DNA of 54,309 nucleotides from Prorocentrum cordatum (taxonomy: Eukaryota; Sar; Dinophyceae; Prorocentrales; Prorocentraceae), in the NCBI GenBank assembly GCA_963575745.1, contig CAUYUJ010006350.1, forward strand, positions 1 through 54,309, written 5' to 3'. The position numbers and the translations under genes are program-made. Below the pieces are notes generated by a model that saw nothing but the letters and a program-made list of their open reading frames with translations, was not told the DNA's origin and did not search any database. Below are positions 11,086-20,897 of this stretch, piece after piece; the stretch's first letter is position 1; each line of letters opens with the position of its first letter.

Positions 11086-11345
11086 GAACGGGCAGATGTG
11101 GGGCTCCAGCCCAGTTCACTCCTGAAATATGTCGTTGCCCGAGCGGGCAGATGTGGGGCTCCAGCCCAGTTCACTCCTGAAATATGTCGTTGCCCGAACG
11201 GGCAGATGTGGGGCTCCAGCCCAGTTCACTCCTGAAATATGTCGTTGCCCGAGCGGGCAGATGTGAGGCTCCAGCCCAGTTCACTCCTGAAGTATGTCGT
11301 TGCCCGAGCGGGCAGATGTGGGGCCCCAGCCCAGTTCACTCCTGG
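11086..11345. repeat. 55-bp tandem repeat, left arm, five copies
   Basis: The word GGGCAGATGTGGGGCTCCAG starts near 11090, 11145, 11200, 11255 and 11310, exactly 55 bp apart. It is followed by CCCAGTTCACTCCTGAAATA and TGTCGTTGCCCGAGC. The same repeat occurs inverted in the right arm. Confidence 0.95.
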
Positions 11346-11359
11346 GTATGCAATGATAT

Positions 11360-11460
11360 GCGGACGTTCCCCAGGCAGGAGAAAATAAACGTTCCCGGCT
11401 CAAGGCTCAAGGCTCAAGGCTCCGCGAACGTTTATTTTCTCCTGCCTGGGGAACCTCCGC
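11360..11460. repeat. Long hairpin, 29-bp perfect stem and 31-nt loop
   Basis: 11366-11394 is perfectly complementary to 11426-11454. With one mismatch the arms extend to 11360-11394 and 11426-11460. The stem contains CAGGCAGGAGAAAATAAACG. The loop holds three tandem copies of GCTCAAG. There is a near-perfect match between arms despite the age suggested by nearby divergence. Confidence 0.9.
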
Positions 11461-12340
11461 GAAGGTGAACGTTGGGCTAGCGCGGTGCTTTGCTCCGCTT
11501 ACGCAACTGCCCATCCCCCTGGATATCCCGCTTGTCCCTGTACATCCCGCTCGGCCTCTCATACTCATTTCTTGTTGTGTTTTGGTGGCGGCAATTCGTA
11601 TTGTATCTTCGCCTCTCAGGATATCATTGCGTATTCCTTTTTTGCATGAGACATTCAGTTATCCGGGAGCTACTTTTCTTCGCCTCGAGTGGAGTTCAGA
11701 ATTTATTCTACATCCGTAGCTTTGCGATATTCAATACACATGATTATGCGCGTGAAATTGCCCGCTCGGGCAACGACATATTTCAGGAGTGTAGTATAGG
11801 GCAGGGGCCCCACTTATTTCATCCTGATGTCATTGCATTCTCCTTCTTTGCATGAGACATTCAGATATCCGAGAGTTCCTTTTTCTTCGCCTCGAGTGGA
11901 GTTCAGAATTCACTGTACTTGAGTATCCTGCGATATCCAATTCAGATGATTCTGCACGTGATACTGCCCGCTCGGGCCACGACATATTTCAGGAGTGTAT
12001 AATGCAGGCGCCCCGTGCTCGTTCTGAGAGACGGATTCAGAGACAGGTCTCTTTCTTCCTTTGGATTGTACCGGCGTGCCTGTTATACTCTTTCTTTGAA
12101 TTGTACCGATCAGAATTCACGGTACATGAGTGCGTTATCAGACATTCAGTTATGCAGGTGATTCAAGATACTTAAGTGCCGTTATCAGACATTCAGTTAT
12201 CCGAGAGCTACTTTTCTTCGCCAGTGACAATGATATCTTTAGTATTGACAGGTATTGTGTCGAGTTGTCGTCGATTCAGCATATCATTGCATTATCCTTC
12301 TTACTTTTCCTCGCCTCATGAAACTGCCCGCTCGGGCAAC
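11461..12340. other. Spacer of the foldback element
   Basis: The sequence is AT-richer than its surroundings. It contains the repeated words GAGACATTCAGTTATCC / GAGACATTCAGATATCC, CTTCGCCTCGAGTGGAGTTC and isolated pieces of the 55-bp repeat at about 11761 and 11968. Small overlapping open frames (about 60-120 residues, several sharing similar peptides because of these repeats) show no domain. Confidence 0.6.
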
Positions 12341-12344
12341 GCCA

Positions 12345-12720
12345 TGTTTCAGGAGTGAACGGGGCTGGAGCCCCACATCTGCCCGCTCGGGCAACGACAT
12401 ACCTCAGGAGTGAACTGGGCTGGAGCCCCACATCTGCCCGCTCGGGCAACGACATATTTCAGGAGTGAACTGGGCTGGAGCCCCACATCTGCCCGCTCGG
12501 GCAACGACATATTTCAGGAGTGAACTGGGGCTGGAGCCCCACATCTGCCCGCTCGGGCAACGACATACCTCAGGAGTGAACTGGGCTGGAGCCCCACATC
12601 TGCCCGCTCGGGCAACGACATATTTCAGGAGTGAACTGGGCTGGAGCCCCACATCTGCCCGCTCGGGCAACGACATATTTCAGGAGTGAACTGGGCTGGA
12701 GCCCCACATCTGCCCGTTCG
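12345..12720. repeat. 55-bp tandem repeat, right arm, seven copies
   Basis: The inverse of the left-arm repeat. GCCCGCTCGGGCAACGACAT begins near 12381, 12436, 12491, 12547, 12602 and 12657, with a variant near 12712. One spacing is 56 bp because of an added G. Each unit contains the short palindrome GCCCGCTCGGGC. Confidence 0.95.
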
Positions 12721-13083
12721 CGCTCAGAATTCAAGATACTTGAGTGCGTTATCAGACATTCAGTTATCACACATTTGACGTGAGCATACGACTCTTGTCT
12801 TACCGCGAATTGTTACGACATACTTCGGACTTTGTGTTTGCGCTGCCTCTTGCCATGCTGTGTGTAGGGCATGCGCGCATGTTGGTATAAGAGCTCCGCG
12901 TGTTCTTCACTTTGTTCGGAATAAGAGTTTTGCACGTGCCCACTTCCGCTCATAGAGTGGCGGGTGTCTTGCCTGACTCTGTATGCCGCCCGTTTTCCTG
13001 CTAGCGACTGGGCCAGACGGCCCGCACAGTCGACCGCAAAGACCGCAAAGACCAGGTTGGCGGTTCACCGCCGGCGCCAGTTG

Positions 13084-13867
13084 ATGAGCCAGAGGAATTC
13101 CGGGGCGGGGTGGAGCTAGTTGGTCGACCCGGCCAGAAAGGACAATGTGGTAACTTTGGGTCGAGATTGCTAAGATTTGACAGATATTTGACAATTCATT
13201 TTGAGAAACCAGATTTTTTGCACCTGCAAGAGACTATGAGGGTCTCTACGACTTATCATGGGCTCTGCAGGCGCACTTTTACTATCAAAACACTTGGCGG
13301 AACCAACTTCATGTCGACATGAAAAATAGAAAATTGAAGATGTCACGAAAATCTTATCCAAAATTCTCTCTTCGATTCTGAGCACTCTTACGCGCACAAG
13401 GAGCTCTACAAGGCTTCTGGCGCTGACCAGGTTAACGCTTCACAGCCGGCCCCAGTTGAACATTCGCTTGAAGAACCGGTATTTTTCGCACCTGCAGTGG
13501 GTTATGCCGCGCCAGCCAGTGAAATTCTCAGGTCCGTAGCTGCAGCATTACTATCAAAACACTTGGACATTCGATGAAAACCAAAAAATGTTTTTTTTCG
13601 AGATGTCCAGCTAACGCTTGATGAAGCTCCTTCCATGTGTTCCGAGCAGCGCCACGCGAAGAAGATCTCTACGAGGCTCTCGGCGGTAACCTGGTTGACG
13701 GCTTACCGCCGGCTCCCATTGTCCGCCTGGGCCGGGTCGGCCAACCGGTTGCACCCCGCGCCGGAATTCCTTTACGAGGCATACTGGATCTCAAAACGAA
13801 TTGTCAAATCTCTCACAATGTTCGCCAAAAAGTTCCCTGATTGTCCGCCCGGGCCGGGGGGGCCAAC
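13084..13867 (-). repeat. Minus-oriented head units
   Basis: Reverse-complement copies of the backbone and of the 'short unit' words (TTTTACTATCAAAACACTTG, TTCATGTCGACATGAAAA) alternate with two more minus-oriented heads, about 13401-13458 (degraded stem) and about 13660-13720 (GGCGGTAA and TTACCGCC intact). The same words in plus orientation occur at 27138-27875 and 53947-54283. Confidence 0.7.
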
Positions 13868-14508
13868 TGGGAGCCGGCGGTGAACCGTCAACCAGGTTAC
13901 CGCCGGCAGCCTCGTAGAGCTCGTTTCTCGCGCGGCGCTGCTGGAAACGCACGTAGAGAGCTTTCTCGAGCGAGGGCTGAAAAACTCGGAAAACACGTGT
14001 TTTGGTTTTCATCTGAAGTCGGTTCCCCCAAGTGTTTGGATACTAATACTGCAGCTACAGACCTGAGAAGTTTCCCGCAGAGCAGTCTGAGAGCTATAGG
14101 GTTTTAGATTAGAAGCCGGACGGTGGTGGTGCCGGCCAGCAGCCCATCTTCGCCGGTCCAGAATCCCCGCAGCGACTTGTACCTCGTAGAGCTCTTCAGC
14201 CTGGATGAGCTAGAGGACTTCCGGCGCAGGGTGGAGCTAATTGGCCAAACCGGCCCGGGCGGACAAGATTTGAAAGATGTTCGGCAATTCATTTTGAGAA
14301 ACCAGGGCCTCTGCGTCTCAATATGAGCTGCATAGGCGCACTTTTACCATCAAAACACTTGGCGGAACCAACTTCATGTCGACATGGAAAGAAATGTTGA
14401 GAAATGCTTCCAGAAGCTCTCCCTTCCGATTCTGAAAACTCCCACGCGTGCTAGGAGCTCTACGAGGTCCCGGCGGTGACCAGGTTCACGGTTCACCGCC
14501 GGCGCCAG
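13868..14508. mobile_element. Short inverted-repeat element bounded by facing heads
   Basis: A plus head (13868-13923) and a minus head (14454-14508) face inward and form terminal inverted repeats of about 55 bp, giving a 641-bp element. The left stem is GGTGA against TTACC (one G-T pair) and the right stem is GGTGA against TCACC (perfect). There is no coding capacity. The interior contains the head-family words CTTGGCGGAACCAACTTCAT and GACTTGTACCTCGTAGAGCT. It is best described as a MITE-like element. Confidence 0.6.
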
Positions 14509-14511
14509 TTT

Positions 14512-15690
14512 GTGGTCGCAGCAGGTCCTTCGGCGCCCCGCCCCTCAGCGCGCAACGCCCCGCACCCGCTCGCGGCGACCGCGACGCCGAGCTCGAACGC
14601 CCGCGAGCGACGACGCGACACCACGGCGCGCTCTCGGCTTCCCCCCACTCTACATCTCCAGAACCCACCCACTCCTCCGCCGCGCACACGTGGCCGCCGT
14701 CGAGCCACAGCAGAGCACCAGCGCAGAAGCCCGCCGCGTCCCCCAGCGCCCACGCCACACTCCTTCCTTCCTGCGCTTCGAACGCTTCCGAAGATTCCGC
14801 AGAGAACACGCGCAAGTGCAGGAAGCGGGAGCGCAAGTGCGGGACCACGACCCCCAGATTCCAGCGCTGCAACAGCGACCCACACGCGCCCAAACCCTCA
14901 TGGTTCTGACACGCGCGACCGAAATGCCGCGCGGCGTCGCCCCCCACAAGATCAGCAACTGCGCTCTGCAGGCACTTCCCACGCCACTCGACGGGAGAAC
15001 TGGCGCGCGCGCGCGGCGGTTCCCCCGCCCATGTCCGCCGCGCAGCCGTGGGCGCGGTGGGCGCGCGGCACCGAACACACTCGCACACATGGGCACGGCG
15101 CCGTGCTGCGTCGCCCCGCTGAGCCCCGCCGGACACGCTCCGAGAGCCACCATGGCGCAGGCAGCGCGCACGGCCAGGTCCCCGACAAAGCCCTTGGACT
15201 CCCGCAGTCGTGCACTTCGCCCCGCCGATGCCCACGCCCGGCGAGAAACGGCACGCACAGACGCAGCGGCGGCCACACGTCCGCGCCGAGAGCCCGTAGA
15301 GCGCGCAACAGAACCACCTGGCAGTGACGACCCCGGCTGCACGATCGGCCAGCTCGGGCGCGTCCAGGAGCTCCCGCACGAACACATCCCGGCGCCGCCA
15401 CCAGCGCGTGACCGCGATCTTCCTCGTCATCAACACTCTGCTGTCTGGCTCTGGTGGGCACACGCCGAGAGCAACAAGAACGCAGGCAGCGCGCAGGGCC
15501 ACATCGCCCACGGTCCACGACGACACTTCCAGCGCAGCCGCGAGGGCGGCGCGGGGCGCGCGCCCCGGCGGCTCACTCGCGCGCGCGCCGTGAGGAACTG
15601 CTCTAATCGCTCGCTCTTGCAAGCCGCCCTCCGCGCGCTGCGGCAAGACGAGACCCACTCTGACGACGCGTCGCGCAGCAAGGCGCAGGG
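14512..15690 (-). pseudogene. Relic of the N-terminal part of the giant Helitron gene
   Basis: The minus-strand translation matches the first third of the 51774-47875 reading frame, including SWTVG..ALRAACVLVALG, MTRKIA..RWW, CCALYGLSARTCG, EWRGKCLQSAVA and CAGALLWLDGGHVCA. It corresponds to about 50360-51540 of the main copy. Frames break several times, so no intact protein remains. The break at 14512 coincides with the minus head. It lacks the helicase-associated repeats and everything beyond them. Confidence 0.85.
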
Positions 15691-16284
15691 CACGACGCAC
15701 ACGCAGCACCCGAGGCACGGCCCGGGATGGCGCTTGCACGACGAGATCTGCACGCGCGCGTCTCTCGCTTGGCTATCCGGGTTTTGGACAACAACATGTT
15801 TCAGAAGAGCTTCAAGAGAGCTTCAGGAGAGCCCCCCAGGTTTCCAGAAGAGCATTAAAGATTATTCAGAGCTCGCAAAGGAAGTTGTTCAGCGTCTCCG
15901 TAGCCTGCCGCGCACGCAGGCCGTAAACTGCACGGCGAAGGAGGGGAAAGAGAGAGGGCGAACAAGAAAGAACAAACAGCAGAGAGGAACAGAAAGAAGA
16001 ACACAGGAGGAGCGAAGCAAAAACAACAGAAAGCAAGCAAAGAGGGGGCAGACGGACAAGAGAACGGGGAGAGAGCGAGAGGAAGGGCGGCGGCGACGAC
16101 GACGAGAACGACGAACGCCCGCGTCCCGGGCGCCGTACTGGGCCCGAACCCTCAACCCCAGGCCGAGAGGCACCCTGGGCCGTACCCGACAAGGCAGATC
16201 AGATCAGTTTAGACTCAATCTCTCCGAGTGCTTGCTGCACATGGCCGAGAGCTTCGCAGGAGGCAGAAATGCTCGCTTTTTTTT
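15691..16284. other. Unassigned spacer inside the relic
   Basis: It contains the motif TTGGCTATCCGGGTTTTGG (about 15767-15785), seen elsewhere beside the main copy in inverse orientation, and a purine-rich tract (about 15935-16110). I find no match to the main gene here. Confidence 0.5.
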
Positions 16285-16665
16285 TCATCGGCGTTTGACT
16301 GCCCGGCGCACGGCTTCTAGGACAGGAATCCGGTGGAGGGCGCACAGGAGGACGGGAGCAGGGCAGGGAGTGCTCCCGGTTACTGCAGGTGTACAGAGAC
16401 CGCCCAGTGCCGGTCGGGAAGTCGCGTGCATGGGACGAGCGGGTAAAGAAGTGCATCCGCGCACGACGTGTTCCATGAGGAGGTTCTCGATTTCACGTTG
16501 GAGGCGGCGGAGCGCGAGCAGAAATCTTTCTGGAAATTGCGCCGCGCGTCGTGCCGGCGGTCTCGGTGTGCGCGGCGGGAGGCGGAGTGAACGCCGACGG
16601 ATGCGACGGCCGAGCGGAACGAGCAGCTTGCACATCGTGTGTTGCTCCCCTGCAGCCTGCTTCAT
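16285..16665 (+). pseudogene. Inverted fragment of the giant gene's extreme N terminus
   Basis: The plus-strand translation contains SRAWDERVKKC, then LEAAEREQKSFWK, then AERNEQLAHRVLLP. These match SRAWDDRVEEC, LEAAEREQKSLWK and AERNEQLAHRVLLP encoded on the minus strand near 51560-51810. A TGA interrupts the frame where the main copy has a tryptophan codon. The piece points opposite to the relic at 14512-15690, so the relic was rearranged. Confidence 0.85.
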
Positions 16666-16802
16666 CAATGGAGTGCAACCAGATGCCTTAGACGTGCGCA
16701 ACTGGGAACAACCTGGTTTTTGCCGAGATCTCGTAGAGCTCTTCTCTTCCACACAGATCGTCGGAACACATGAAGAAAGCTTCTAGAGCGAAAAAGACAA
16801 AC
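16666..16802. other. Junction between relic and array, with a degraded head
   Basis: A degraded head is visible (AACTGGGAACAACCTGG, then CTCGTAGAGCTC). The word AGATGCCTTAGACGTGCGCA here recurs at about 17921, in the tail of the first array unit. The stretch ends in AAACT directly before the first good plus head. Confidence 0.55.
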
Positions 16803-17983
16803 TGGGCGCCGGCGGTAAACCGTGAACCTTTCTTACCGCCGGGGGACTTGTGGAGCTGCCTGACATTATATATTGCGGGGAAAAACTCCAGAGAACGACT
16901 AGGTTTTCAGCCCAAGCGATTTCGATCTCTCAAGATGACTCTAACCCAAAAAAACGGTTTCGCAACACAGTTCAAATATCAAACCGAATTCAGACCTCTG
17001 AATGCGACAGGTGGACGCGTCTGATGTCTCCGAATCGACTCATGTGATTAACAGCACTGCAGCCTCCCTACAGCCCGAGTTGAATGCAGAAAACCGACAG
17101 CATCTCTCAGAATGACTCGAACAATACAATAGTTTTGCGGACCTAGTTCGAGCAGCAGGCCGAGTTCCGAGTTTTCGGTTCGACGAACGGACGTGCCTGA
17201 TGTGTCCGAATCGATTTCTCTAACCAGCAGCACTGTAGCCATCTCCCAGCACGAGTTCAGTGCAGAAAATTGAGAGCACTTCTTAAGATAATTCGGAGAA
17301 TACGAATAGTTCCGCGACCCTAGCTCGGGCAGCAGGCCGAGTTCAGATCTCTCGATTCAACAGACGAACGCGTCTGATGATTCACAATCGATTTATGTGA
17401 CTATGAGCTCTGTAGCTGCTCTACAGCTCGAGTTAAATACCGAAAACCGAGAGCGTCGGTGAAGATGACTCGAATTATACAAATAGGTTCGCAGACCTAG
17501 CTCGGCTAGCAGACCGAGTTGAGGCCTCTGGATTCGGCAGGCGAACGCGCCTGATTATTATGAATGCGATAGGTGTGCTGACCAGCTCTGGAGGTGCCCT
17601 ACAGAGTTAGTACAAAATACTGACAACGCGTATCAAGATGACTCGAAACGGCCGATCCCGCCTGCCTGCTTTTGGGCAGTAAAAGCTACCCGATCGAGAT
17701 GAGATCGAGATAGCGAGCGGGAATAAGATCGAATATTACGGGAAGAAATAATAGAGAGCTCTAACGAATGGTTGAATTTCGAGAACAAAATTTTCAACCG
17801 ACGAAAAGTCAGCAAAAGGTCCGTCGAGATTTGTCTTGCCAACTAGCTCTCCAGCGGCCCGGAATTGCTCTAGCTTCCAGCTATAACTTGCTAAGGGAAG
17901 CTCTACGAGTTACTCTGCAAAGATGCCTTAGACGTGCGCAAAGACGCTGGAAATCGCGAAACCGAGATCGTACGCGAGCGGAC
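16803..17983 (+). repeat. Array unit 1
   Basis: Head at 16803-16860 (perfect GGTAA/TTACC stem, altered loop and end), a leader with CAGAGAACGACTAGG, four 178-bp-type monomers (about 17000-17640), then the tail (GCCGATCCCGCC to GGAAGCTCTACGAGTTACT). It ends in GGACT, where the next head begins. Confidence 0.85.
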
Positions 17984-19190
17984 TGGGCGCCGGCGGTAAA
18001 CCGTCAACCTTTGTTACCGCCGGGGGACTCGTAGAGCTTCCTGAGAACATATAATGTCGAAAAGAATTGCAGAGAACGAATAGTTTTTCAGCCCAACTCG
18101 AGAATCTTCGGACCTCTGAATGCAACAGACGGACGCGTCTGATGTCTGCAAATCGATTCCTGTGATTACCCGCCCTGGAGCCCCCCTACAGGCCGAGTTA
18201 AGTGCAGAACGCCGACGGTAGCTCTCAAGATGACTGGAAGAATACGAACAGTTTCGTGATTCTGGATCGCGCAGCAGACCGAGTTCAGAGCTCTGGATTC
18301 AACAGGCGAACGCGCCTGATTATTCTGAGTGTGATAGGTGTGCTTACCAGCACTGTAGCTGGCCTACAGCTCGAGTTAAGTAGAAAATACCGACAACGCG
18401 TATCAAGTTGACTCGAATAATACGAATAGGTTTGCGGACCTAGCTCGGCTAGCAGACCGAGTTCAGACCTATGGATTCAACAGGCGAGCGCGCCTGATGA
18501 TTCTGCGTGCGATAGGTGTGCTTACCAGCACTATAGCTGCCCTACAGCTCGAGTTAAGTAGAAAATACCGACAACGCGTATCAAGTTGACTCGAATAATA
18601 CGAATAGGTTTGCGGACCTAGCTCGGCTAGCAGACCGAGTTCAGACCTATGGATTCAACAGGCGAGCGCGCCTGATGATTCTGCGTGCGATAGGTGTGCT
18701 TACCAGCACTGTAGCTGCCCTACAGCTCGAGTTAAGTAGAAAATACCGACAACGCGTATTAAATTGACTCGAATAATACGAATAGGTTTGCGGACCTAGC
18801 TCGGCTAGCAGACCGAGTTCAGACCTATGGATTGAACAGGCGAACGCGCCTGATGATTCTGAGTGCGATAGCTGTGCTTACAAGCTCTGTAGCTGTCCTA
18901 CAGCTCGAGTTAAGTACAAAATACCGACAACGCGTATCAAGATGACTCGAAACGGCCGATCCCGCCAGAGTGCTTTTTGGCCTTCAAAGTTACCCGATCG
19001 AGCTGAGATCAAGATGGCGAGCGGGAATAAGATCGAATATCACGGGAAAAAATACTAGAGCTCTAACGAATGGTCAAATTTCGAGAACAAAATTTTCAAC
19101 CGACCAAAAGTCATCAAAAGTTCCGTCGAGATTTTTCTTGCCAACTAGCTCTCCAGCGCGCCGGAATTACTCTTAGCTTCCAGCTATAAC
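17984..19190 (+). repeat. Array unit 2
   Basis: Head at 17984-18041, five monomers, and a tail cut after CAGCTATAACT. Three successive monomers here (near 18410, 18588 and 18766) are almost identical and give the clean 178-bp period. Confidence 0.9.
18410..18943 (+). repeat. 178-bp satellite monomers, best-preserved run
   Basis: GACTCGAATAATACGAATAG starts at 18410, 18588 and 18766, a period of exactly 178 bp. Each monomer holds three small hairpins: CTCGG..CCGAG, CAGGCG..CGCCTG with a 4-nt loop, and CTGTAG..CTACAG with a 5-nt loop. About fifty diverged monomers lie between 17000 and 32560. Confidence 0.95.
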
Positions 19191-20299
19191 TGGGCGCCGG
19201 CGGTGAACCGTCAACCTTTCTTACCGCCGGGGGACTCGTAGAGCTTCCTGACAATATATAATGTGCAAAAAAATCAGAGAACAACTGGTTTTTCAGCCCA
19301 AGCGATTATAGACCTCTCAAGATGACTTTAAGAAAACAAACAAACAGTTTTCCAATCGAGCTCGAGTATGAACCAAGTTCAGACCTCTGAATGCGACAGG
19401 CGGACGCGTCTGATCTCTGCGGATCGATTCCTGTGATTACCAGCTCTGCAGCCCCCCATACAGCTTGAGTTAAGAAAACCGAGAGTACCTCTCAGGATGA
19501 CTCGAATAATACAACAGTTTCTCGTTCTCGGTTCGACGAACGGACGCGCCTGATGTCTCAAAATCGATTCCTGTGACCAGCAGCACTGTAGCCCTCCCCC
19601 AGCACGATTTAAGTACAAAAAACCGAGAGCACTTCTCAAGATGACTCGAACAATATCAATAAGTTCGCGAACCTAGCTCGGGGAGCAGACCGAGTTGAGA
19701 GCTCTTGATTCAACAGACGAACGCGCCTGATAAGTCTCAATCGATGTCTGTGATCATCAGCTCTGTGGCTGCCCTACAGATCGAGTTAAGTACGAAAAAC
19801 CGAGAGCGTCTGCTAGAATGACTCGAATAATACGAATAGGTTTGCGACCCTAGCTCGGCTAGCAGACCGAGTTCAGACCTCTGGATTCAACAGGCGAACG
19901 CGCCTGATCATTCTGAATGCATTAGCTGTGCTGACCAGCTCTGTAGTTTTCCTGAAGCTCGAGTTATCTTGAGAAAACCGACAGCGCGTATCAAGATGAC
20001 TCGAAACGGCCGTTCCCGCCTGCCTGCTTTTTGGTCTTCAAAGTTACCCGATCGAGCTGAGATCAAGATGGCGAGCGGGAATAAGATCGAATATCATGGG
20101 AAAAAATACTAGAGCTCTAACGAATGTTCAAATTTTGAGAACGAAATTTTCAACCGACCAAAAGTCACCAAAAGGTCCGTCGAGATTTTTCTTGCCAACT
20201 AGCTCTGGGACGCGCCGGAATTACTCTTAGCTTCCAGCTATAACTAGCTAAGGGAAGCTCTACGAGTTACTAGCTAAGGGAAGCTCTACGAGTTATTCC
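19191..20299 (+). repeat. Array unit 3
   Basis: Head at 19191-19248, with a mixed stem (GGTGA opposite TTACC), four monomers and a complete tail. The tail ends with a direct duplication of CTAGCTAAGGGAAGCTCTAC, then GAGTTA. Confidence 0.85.
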
Positions 20300-20897
20300 G
20301 CTTTCTCGCGCCCAGCGGAAGCGTCCCCGGCGTTCGTGGCGAACTCTTCTCAGACAGCCAGGGCACGCTTGGCAGTCTCGAGAAAACTTGAAACGTGCGC
20401 GGCGGCGCCTGGCAAGCTTGCCTGGCTCCCTTCCGAGGGCTTTAGAACGACCTTCCGCTGCCTCCTGCACGCGTGAGAGCTTGCCTGGCGCGCTCCTGAA
20501 GGGCTGAGAACGACGCTTCCGCGCGTGCCTGCACGCGTGAGAGCTCGCTGCCCGGGAGCTTCGCGAGGCCTCTGGAGCACGTTTTGCGAGAACGTATTGG
20601 AACGGACGCTCCGGGACACGCTGCAAGCAAGAAAAATATACCCCCCACAAAAGGTCACGTGGGGCTGGGCGGAAGGTGGAGCGGCGAAGGTGGGGCGTTG
20701 TTCCCGTCACCACCCACATCCTGGCTTCTTCTCTGAAACCCTCAGCTTTCCAGGTGCTAATCCGGAAACTTGCTAAGGGAATCCTACGAGTTACTACCTC
20801 CGCCCCGCGCCTGAATTCCTCTAGCTCATCGATGACCGAAATGCCCCCCTCACGAAGTATTTTAAACCGGGGGGACTAAGTCACTAGCATCCAAAAC
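20300..20897. repeat. GC-rich block with three copies of a ~68-bp repeat
   Basis: Unlike the rest of the array it is GC-rich. The words GCACGCGTGAGAGCTTGCCT and AGAACGACCTTCCGC recur three times between about 20405 and 20555, roughly 68 bp apart. A minus-strand frame of 149 codons spans it (20270-20719) but has no domain and follows the repeat. It looks like foreign sequence captured in unit 3. Confidence 0.6.

Larger units (their letters stand above)
10725..13083. mobile_element. Foldback-type element with long inverted arms
   Basis: Two near-identical arms face each other, about 10729-11345 and about 12345-13083. Each begins at its outer end with a hairpin head (GCCGGCGGTAA at left, its inverse ACCGCCGGCGCC at right). 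Shared arm sequence includes GCGGTCTTTGCGGTCGAC, TAGCAGGAAAACGGGCGG and TGATAACTGAATGTCTGATA. Inside each arm is a 55-bp tandem repeat. The spacer (about 11345-12345) holds a perfect 29-bp hairpin and stray copies of the 55-bp word. No transposase was found, so it would be non-autonomous. Long inverted arms with internal tandem repeats are the usual plan of foldback transposons. Confidence 0.75.

Noticed and set aside
11086-12720. CRISPR-like array (regular 55-bp period)
   Set aside because: The units are contiguous tandem repeats without variable spacers and occur inverted in two arms of an element.
14476-16786. 758-codon and other plus-strand frames across the relic
   Set aside because: They run antisense to the minus-strand homology in 14512-15690. 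Only the short plus-oriented piece at 16285-16665 matches the giant gene.
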